A stretch of DNA of 64,000 nt from Streptomyces physcomitrii (GTDB lineage: Bacteria; Actinomycetota; Actinomycetes; Streptomycetales; Streptomycetaceae). Made by a program: the position numbers and the translations under genes. The notes under the pieces were generated by a model. That model was not told the DNA's origin and ran no database searches. It was given only the letters and a program-made list of their open reading frames with translations. Positions 59,416 through 64,000 of the stretch are shown here, piece after piece (position 1 is the first letter of the stretch; each line of letters begins with the position of its first letter). The stretch covers positions 62,001-126,000 of the forward strand of contig NZ_JAAWWP010000010.1 of assembly GCF_012273655.1 (NCBI RefSeq), in the 5' to 3' direction.

Positions 59416-60444
59416 ATGCCGTCCTCCCCGCGCCACCGTGCCCGCAGAACTGCCCGGCGTACGAAGCTGTTCGCCCTGGCCGCCGGCGTGCTGCTCGCCG
59501 GTTCCGGTGCGCTTCTGGTGCCGGAGGCCTCCGGCGCCCCGGCCGCGGACGCCGGGCGGCACCGGACGGCGGAGGGGGCCCGGATCCTCGCCGAGGAGAA
59601 GGCCGGCGCGCGCACCCTCGACCTCACCGTCGCCTCGCCCGCCCTCGGCACCACGGCCCGGGTCCGGGTGATCCTGCCGAAAGCCTTCGACAGCGAACCG
59701 GAGCGCCGCTGGCCCGTCCTCCTCCTGCTCCAGGGCGCGCACGACGACTACACCTCCTGGACACGCGAGACCGGGGTGGAGTCCTTCCTCGCCGACAAGG
59801 ACGTCCTGACCGTGCTGCCCTCCTCGGGCCCGACCGGCATCCCCACCGACTGGTGGAACTTCGGCCTGCCCGGCGCACAGGACTACGAGGCCTTCCAGAC
59901 CGAGGAGTTGGGGCGGCTGCTGCGCGAGCGCTTCCGGGCGGGTGAGCGGCGCGCGGTGGCCGGGGTGTCCACCGGCGGTTACGGCGCCCTCGCCCTGGCG
60001 GCCCGGCATCCCGGCACCTTCGGCGCCGCCGCCTCCTACAGCGGCATCACGGACACCACGGCCTTCGGCATGCCGACCGTGCTGAGCGCCATCGTCGCGC
60101 GCGAGGGGAAGCTGCCCGGTGCGCTGTGGGGGCCGCCGCTGCTCGCCCGGGCCAACTGGAACCGGCACAATCCGGCCGCCCTGGTGGACTCCCTCGACGG
60201 GACCGGGCTCTACCTCTCGCAGGGCAGCGGGCTGCCGAGCGAGGACTTCGGCAACCTGGAGGCGGCGGTCCTCGAAGGCACCCTCTGGGGCCAGGCGCAG
60301 GGCTTCGCGCGGAAGCTGAAGGCCGCCGGGATCCCCGCGCGGGTGCACTTCTACCAGGGCGGACTGCACGCCTGGGAGTTCTGGGAGCGGGAATTCACAG
60401 CTTCATGGCCCACACTGGCCGCCGGGCTCGGACTCCCCGGCTGA
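59416..60444 (+). CDS. Secreted esterase/acyltransferase, antigen 85 (mycolyltransferase)-like
   Basis: 342 residues. Signal peptide LFALAAGVLLAGSGALLVPE. Alpha/beta hydrolase of the Esterase D/Ag85 group: VLLLLQGAHDDYTSWTRETG, nucleophile Ser in AVAGVSTGGYGALALAARHP, and the end GGLHAWEFWEREFTASWPTL, whose H-x-W-E-x-W matches the HSWEYW of Ag85. Also NFGLPGAQDYEAFQTEELGR. In mycobacteria these enzymes move mycolate between trehalose and cell-wall acceptors. It follows the PKS by 159 bp and probably shares its promoter; it could transfer or hydrolyse the PKS product outside the cell. Confidence 0.85.
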   Translation: MPSSPRHRARRTARRTKLFALAAGVLLAGSGALLVPEASGAPAADAGRHRTAEGARILAEEKAGARTLDLTVASPALGTTARVRVILPKAFDSEPERRWPVLLLLQGAHDDYTSWTRETGVESFLADKDVLTVLPSSGPTGIPTDWWNFGLPGAQDYEAFQTEELGRLLRERFRAGERRAVAGVSTGGYGALALAARHPGTFGAAASYSGITDTTAFGMPTVLSAIVAREGKLPGALWGPPLLARANWNRHNPAALVDSLDGTGLYLSQGSGLPSEDFGNLEAAVLEGTLWGQAQGFARKLKAAGIPARVHFYQGGLHAWEFWEREFTASWPTLAAGLGLPG

Positions 60445-60459
60445 GGGCGACGCTCGCCG

Positions 60460-60480
60460 GCCCGGCTGTGGGGGCCGGGC
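60460..60480 (+). terminator. Weak hairpin after the esterase gene
   Basis: GCCCGGC and GCCGGGC form a 7-bp stem with a 7-nt loop, 16 bp after the stop. It probably ends the FAAL-PKS-esterase unit. Confidence 0.5.
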
Positions 60481-60557
60481 GGGCGATGTGGCGGTGCGCC
60501 CCCGGGGAGCGGGGCCCACCGCGGTGGCCGGTCCCCGCTCGGGGGCCGGCCACCGGT

Positions 60558-60620
60558 GCCGTACCGGATGCCACCGCTGCCGTACCGGATGGTGAGCGGT
60601 GCCGTACCGGAAGGTGAGCG
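60558..60620. repeat. Three direct repeats of GCCGTACCGGA with about 21-bp period
   Basis: Copies start at 60558, 60579 and 60601; the second and third are followed by TGGTGAGCG and AGGTGAGCG. They lie in the 420-bp gap between the esterase and the 60865 gene. Two-turn periodicity suggests a protein-binding array for the downstream promoter. Confidence 0.55.
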
Positions 60621-60864
60621 GCGGCGCGAACCGGACGGAGACGGTGCTGCCCCCTGGGGCGTGCGCCCTGGCACGCCCGGGCGCGCGGATGGTCGTAGCG
60701 CCCGCGTGTGCTGCTTTCCCGCGCGCCCCTGTGCGCGCGAGCACACCCCCTTGGGCGCCCTCAGGGAATCTCCCGAAGCACCACTCTTCTGTGTGAACCG
60801 GACGGTCTCCGTTGCCGCGAGGGGCCCGGCGAAAACTAGCTTCGTGCGCCGGAGGTGACCCACG

Positions 60865-62070
60865 ATGACGGCCTGTGCCCTCGAAACCGCGACCGGCGGC
60901 CCGGACAGTGCGACCCGGCACCCGCAGTGCTCGATCGCCGCCGACGGCTCCTATGCCGCGCGGCTGGCCACAGATGGAGAATCCTTTTACCCGGAGCGCT
61001 GGACCCTGGGCGGACCCGAGCCCTACGCGGTGCCGCTGCCCTCGGCCCGCACCGAGGAACCCGGCGCCGCGGTCCAGCCCCTGGCCGACGGCCGGGTCCT
61101 GATCCACCGGCCGGAGGCGGAGAGCCACGCCTTCGCGCTGCTCTACCCCACCGGGCCCGGCACCGGCGAACTCCCGCTCGGCACCGTCGAGTCGGCGGGC
61201 CTCACCCTGCTGCCGCCCACCCCGCAGGGCCACGCCGCCTACGCCCTCGCGGTCCGCGCCGAGTCCACCGACCTGTGGCTGGTGGCGGGCGGGGCGCGCG
61301 GCCCGGAGCTGGTGGCCGAGGTGCCGGGGCGCTGCTCGGGCGGGGTCTGGCTGGACCGCGCGGGGCGGATGCTCGCCCTGGACCGGGAGAGCGGCGGGCG
61401 GACCAAGACCGTCACCGTCGACCTCCAGCGCGGCGGCGAGGTCTCGCCCTTCCTCCAGCTCACCGAGGAGAGCAACGACCGGCTGCTGCTCGCCGACCTG
61501 GACAGCGGGCTGCTCCTGCTGCGCTCCGACGCGCCCTCGCCGGGCCGCGAACGCCTCGGCTGGGGCGTGCTCGGCAGCACCCTCCCGGTGCGCTTCCCGG
61601 CCTGTCTGCGCCTGCCGGAGTGCACGGTGACGCCGATCGCGGTCCAGCCGGGGCAGACCCTGATGCCGGAGACCGCCGCGGTCGCCCTGCGCATCGAGGG
61701 CCCATCCGGGGGCCGGCTCGGCCTCTGGCGCCCCGTCGACCGCACGCTCACCCAACTCTCCCCTCCGCAGGGCTGGTTGACCGGCGCCGGGCTCTGGACC
61801 GCGGGGGGCGTGCTGCGGCTGCCGTACGTCACGAACGCGGTGCCCTGCGGAGTGGCGCGGGTACCGGCGCCTCCGTGGCCGGGCCGTGCCGAGCTGCCCG
61901 GCCCGGGGGTGGGGGCGGGCCGGGCCACGGGGGCGGCGGAGCGGCAGGCGCCGCCGCCCCCGGACGGGGACGGACCGCCCGCGGGCGGCGGGCGGAACGG
62001 GAACAAGAGCCCGGCCCGGCCGGTTCCTCTGCGTGAGGCGCCGCTCGGGCCGAAGGAGACGGCTCGTTAG
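60865..62070 (+). CDS. Hypothetical protein, probable beta-propeller
   Basis: 401 residues, cytoplasmic by sequence (no signal). Repeating strands with a Ser/Thr-Asp-Gly pattern (SIAADGSYAARLATDGESFY, VQPLADGRVLIHRPEAES, LLADLDSGLLLLRSDAPS) suggest a WD40/TolB-like propeller. The last 70 residues are Pro/Gly/Arg-rich and disordered. I do not recognise a named family. SD CGGAGGTGA gives a secure start. Confidence 0.65.
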   Translation: MTACALETATGGPDSATRHPQCSIAADGSYAARLATDGESFYPERWTLGGPEPYAVPLPSARTEEPGAAVQPLADGRVLIHRPEAESHAFALLYPTGPGTGELPLGTVESAGLTLLPPTPQGHAAYALAVRAESTDLWLVAGGARGPELVAEVPGRCSGGVWLDRAGRMLALDRESGGRTKTVTVDLQRGGEVSPFLQLTEESNDRLLLADLDSGLLLLRSDAPSPGRERLGWGVLGSTLPVRFPACLRLPECTVTPIAVQPGQTLMPETAAVALRIEGPSGGRLGLWRPVDRTLTQLSPPQGWLTGAGLWTAGGVLRLPYVTNAVPCGVARVPAPPWPGRAELPGPGVGAGRATGAAERQAPPPPDGDGPPAGGGRNGNKSPARPVPLREAPLGPKETAR

Positions 62071-62115
62071 ACTCGGCTGCCGCCATGAACGACCTTGTGA
62101 CGGAGTGACCTTCCG

Positions 62116-62289
62116 ATGACCGACGCTCACACCGAGCAGCGCACCGAGACGGACGAGAACCAGGCGGCCGAGGGGGCGGGTCGCCATCGCGGCCCGGTCG
62201 CCGAACAGGAGCAGGAAGCGGCCCCGCACGGCCGCCACCGCAGGCAGCCCGCCCAGTCGGCCGCCCCGGCCTCCCACGGCGGCGCCTGA
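62116..62289 (+). CDS. Small hydrophilic hypothetical protein
   Basis: 57 residues from ATG with GGAG about 8 nt upstream. It consists of an acidic N-terminus (TDAHTEQRTETDENQAAEG) and two copies of a G-R-H-R element (AGRHRGPVAEQEQ, HGRHRRQPAQ). Codon usage has the usual GC3 bias, and a hairpin terminator follows 40 bp later. Function unknown. Confidence 0.55.
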   Translation: MTDAHTEQRTETDENQAAEGAGRHRGPVAEQEQEAAPHGRHRRQPAQSAAPASHGGA

Positions 62290-62328
62290 ACCGGCCCGCA
62301 CCACCCGGCCGCCCACACCGGCCAGCAG

Positions 62329-62354
62329 GGCCCGGCACCCCACGGTGCCGGGCC
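62329..62354 (+). terminator. Hairpin terminator after the small gene
   Basis: A perfect 11-bp stem (GGCCCGGCACC / GGTGCCGGGCC) with a CCAC loop, followed by TTCG. Confidence 0.75.
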
Positions 62355-62535
62355 TTCGCCGTCCGCGGGGGCACCAGGACCCCGCCGTGCAAAGAGGCAT
62401 GCGAGGCGCGCGGCCAGCCTCGGGAATCACCCCCGATGCCCGACGCCGGACTCCCAGAAGCGCGTGATGGCCGGCCCCCAGGAGTGCGCGGAGTCTCGGA
62501 CGTGCGCGACGCCGGAGCCTCCGCGACTCCCGCCG

Positions 62536-63390
62536 TCAGGAATGCGTGACCACGGTGTCGGTGAGGACCGGCGCGTCCTCCCGTTCCACCGCGGTGACCT
62601 CGGCCCGTACGGAACCCTCCGCCGCCCACATCCGGATCCGCAGCGTCTCCCCGGGGAAGACGACCCCGGCGAAACGCGTGCGATAGGAGCGGACCCGGGC
62701 CACCTCACCGCCGAGCACGGTGTCGACGACAGCCTTCAGGGTCATCCCGTACGAGCACAGGCCGTGCAGGATAGGGCGTTCGAAACCGGCGAGGCGGGCG
62801 AACTCGGGGTCGGCGTGCAGCGGGTTCCAGTCGCCGGAGAGCCGGTAGAGCAGGGCCTGCTCCTCGCGGACGGCGCGCTCCACGGTGTGGCCGGGCGCGC
62901 CGGTGGGCGGGTCGAGGCGGGCGGCGGGGCCGCGTTCGCCGCCGAAGCCGCCCTCGCCGCGGACGAAGATCCGCGCCTCGCCGGTCCACAGCGGGCCGTC
63001 CGCGTCGGCGGCCTCGGTCCGCAGCACCAGGACGGCGGCCTTGCCCTTGTCCCAGACGGCGACGACCCGCGAGGTGGTCACCGCCTCGCCCTCGACCGGC
63101 AGCGGCCGGTGCAGCTCGATGTGCTGGCCGCCGTGCAGCACATCGGTGAGATCGAGGTCGAGGCCGGGTGCACCGAGCGCGCCCACGAAGCCGAGGCCGC
63201 CGCCCGCGACGGTGGCGAAGCTGGGCAGTACGTGCAGCGAGGACTCCAGGGTGTAGCGCAGTTCGGCGGGGTCGGTCGCGGGGACTCCGGCGCCGAGACC
63301 GAGGTGGTAGAGCTGCACGTCCTTGTGGCCCCAGCGGATCGTCTCGGAGACCGGCTCCGCGGCGAGCGCCTCGGCGGCATCGATGGGCAT
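62536..63390 (-). CDS. MaoC family (R)-specific enoyl-CoA hydratase
   Basis: 284 residues. Double-hotdog: the N-terminal half is degenerate and starts with ETIRWGHKDVQLYHLGLGAG, as in eukaryote-type hydratase 2. The C-terminal half has the hydratase 2 motif YRLSGDWNPLHADPEFARLA (catalytic Asp and His) and PILHGLCSYG. ATG at 63390 is favoured. It hydrates trans-2-enoyl-CoA to (R)-3-hydroxyacyl-CoA. Single gene; the 183 bp upstream in the same open frame look non-coding. Confidence 0.88.
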   Translation of the reverse strand: MPIDAAEALAAEPVSETIRWGHKDVQLYHLGLGAGVPATDPAELRYTLESSLHVLPSFATVAGGGLGFVGALGAPGLDLDLTDVLHGGQHIELHRPLPVEGEAVTTSRVVAVWDKGKAAVLVLRTEAADADGPLWTGEARIFVRGEGGFGGERGPAARLDPPTGAPGHTVERAVREEQALLYRLSGDWNPLHADPEFARLAGFERPILHGLCSYGMTLKAVVDTVLGGEVARVRSYRTRFAGVVFPGETLRIRMWAAEGSVRAEVTAVEREDAPVLTDTVVTHS

Positions 63391-63650
63391 ACGGTGCTGC
63401 TCCTCGGGGCTGGGCGCGGCGGCCCGCGCGACGGTGACCCGGCCGCGCACACCCCGGAGTTCCGGAACGCACCCCTCCTGGCCTCCCCTTGTATAGCCCA
63501 GCGCCCCGCGGTTGGGAAGGGCGGCGCAACGGACCGCCTGACGCCGCGTCAGCTCCCGTGACGGCCCCCGCACGACCGTGACATTTGTCCTGCCCAGGAG
63601 CGGACAGCCGACTCTGCCGCCGCCGTCCGCGGACTCCGTACCGTCGGGGT

Positions 63651-64000
63651 ATGACGTACACGGGGCACACGGCGGAGCCGACGGCAGACGGGGCGGCGGG
63701 GCGCGAGAAGCCGCGGGCGGCGGGGCGCGAGAAGCCGCGGCGAAGGCTCTGGCGCGGGCGGCGGGACGGCGACCGGCCCGGGCCGGCGCCGAGCGGCTTC
63801 ACCCTGCTGCCCTGGCTGCTGCTCGGTCTGGGGTCGCTGTCCCACCTGCTCCAGGGCAAGGCCTCGAACCCGGTGATCGGCGGGCTCGGCCTGCTCGCCT
63901 TCAACTCCCTCTACATCGCGGTGGTCTTCCGCGCCTTCGACCGCGCGAAGCGGGACAGCACGGCGACCCGGGTGGCGCTCGCCGCCCTCGGCCTGGTCAC
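63651..64000 (+). CDS. Membrane protein, possibly N-terminus of a sensor histidine kinase (partial)
   Basis: The first 116 codons are seen; the gene leaves the window. A basic cytoplasmic head carries a 7-residue duplication (AAGREKPR twice, from a 21-bp DNA repeat near 63691-63741). Then come TM segments FTLLPWLLLGLGSLSHLLQG and VIGGLGLLAFNSLYIAVVFR. This looks like the membrane part of Streptomyces NarL-partner histidine kinases, but no kinase motif is in view. Confidence 0.55.
   Translation, partial: MTYTGHTAEPTADGAAGREKPRAAGREKPRRRLWRGRRDGDRPGPAPSGFTLLPWLLLGLGSLSHLLQGKASNPVIGGLGLLAFNSLYIAVVFRAFDRAKRDSTATRVALAALGLV

Overview
The window is chromosomal DNA of a high-GC actinomycete, almost certainly a Streptomyces. 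The grounds are very GC-rich third codon positions, many GTG starts, 4-bp stop/start overlaps in operons, an actinobacterial class A RNase P RNA (about 36980-37395, minus), an XRE/DUF397 pair with a rare TTA codon, and families typical of Streptomyces (DUF6243, DUF6126, SCO0607-type lipoprotein, split LigD, RNase H/CobC fusion, Rsm22). No tRNA, rRNA, CRISPR array, insertion sequence or prophage was seen.

Layout. 1-7.7 kb holds ordinary genes: a TetR fragment with two matching palindromic operators, DUF6243, Rsm22-like methyltransferase, an exported-type phosphoesterase, a serine hydrolase/Bcr-type exporter pair, a Gfo/Idh/MocA oxidoreductase and a GlxA-type AraC regulator. 8.2-15.7 kb is a tightly coupled biosynthetic operon: ATP-grasp ligase, fold-III PLP decarboxylase, stand-alone carrier protein, a thiolase-fold protein without a catalytic cysteine, AcpS-type phosphopantetheinyl transferase, a hotdog protein resembling 3-aminobutyryl-CoA ammonia-lyase, an MFS exporter and a KASIII-like synthase. 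It resembles the BtrJ/BtrK/BtrI logic (amino acid loaded on a carrier protein through its side-chain carboxyl, then decarboxylated), here joined to C-C bond formation. 18.7-23.3 kb is a five-gene operon (acyl-CoA dehydrogenase, two SDRs, APH-type kinase, histidine phosphatase) under a divergent TetR. Its content matches the levulinate/4-hydroxyacyl-CoA (Lva, ACAD10/11) route.

24-31.4 kb is mixed: XRE/DUF397, PhoD phosphatase with an SD-covering hairpin, DoxX, MazG-like, cupin-XRE regulator with DUF6126, and a Nudix protein with a degenerate box. 31.9-34.0 kb carries an unusual trio: a 16-cysteine protein without a signal peptide, a Tat-signal protein and a MauE/DoxX-like redox membrane protein. 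35-47 kb contains an esterase, rnpB, the NHEJ ligase and phosphoesterase halves of LigD, a class A beta-lactamase, YaaA, a secreted metzincin-like protease, RNase H/CobC, a zinc-ribbon coiled coil and a Nif3-like protein.

50.7-60.4 kb is the most striking region. A fatty acyl-AMP ligase is translationally coupled to an ACP-KS-AT-ACP-TE polyketide synthase. It is followed by a secreted esterase with the His-x-Trp-Glu-x-Trp signature of antigen 85 mycolyltransferases, with a 14-TM-type MFS exporter upstream on the opposite strand. This is the domain order and gene content of the mycobacterial FadD32-Pks13-Ag85 mycolate-condensing system, in a genus that makes no mycolic acids. The window ends with a conserved hypothetical gene, a small gene, a MaoC-type hydratase and the start of a membrane protein, possibly a sensor kinase.
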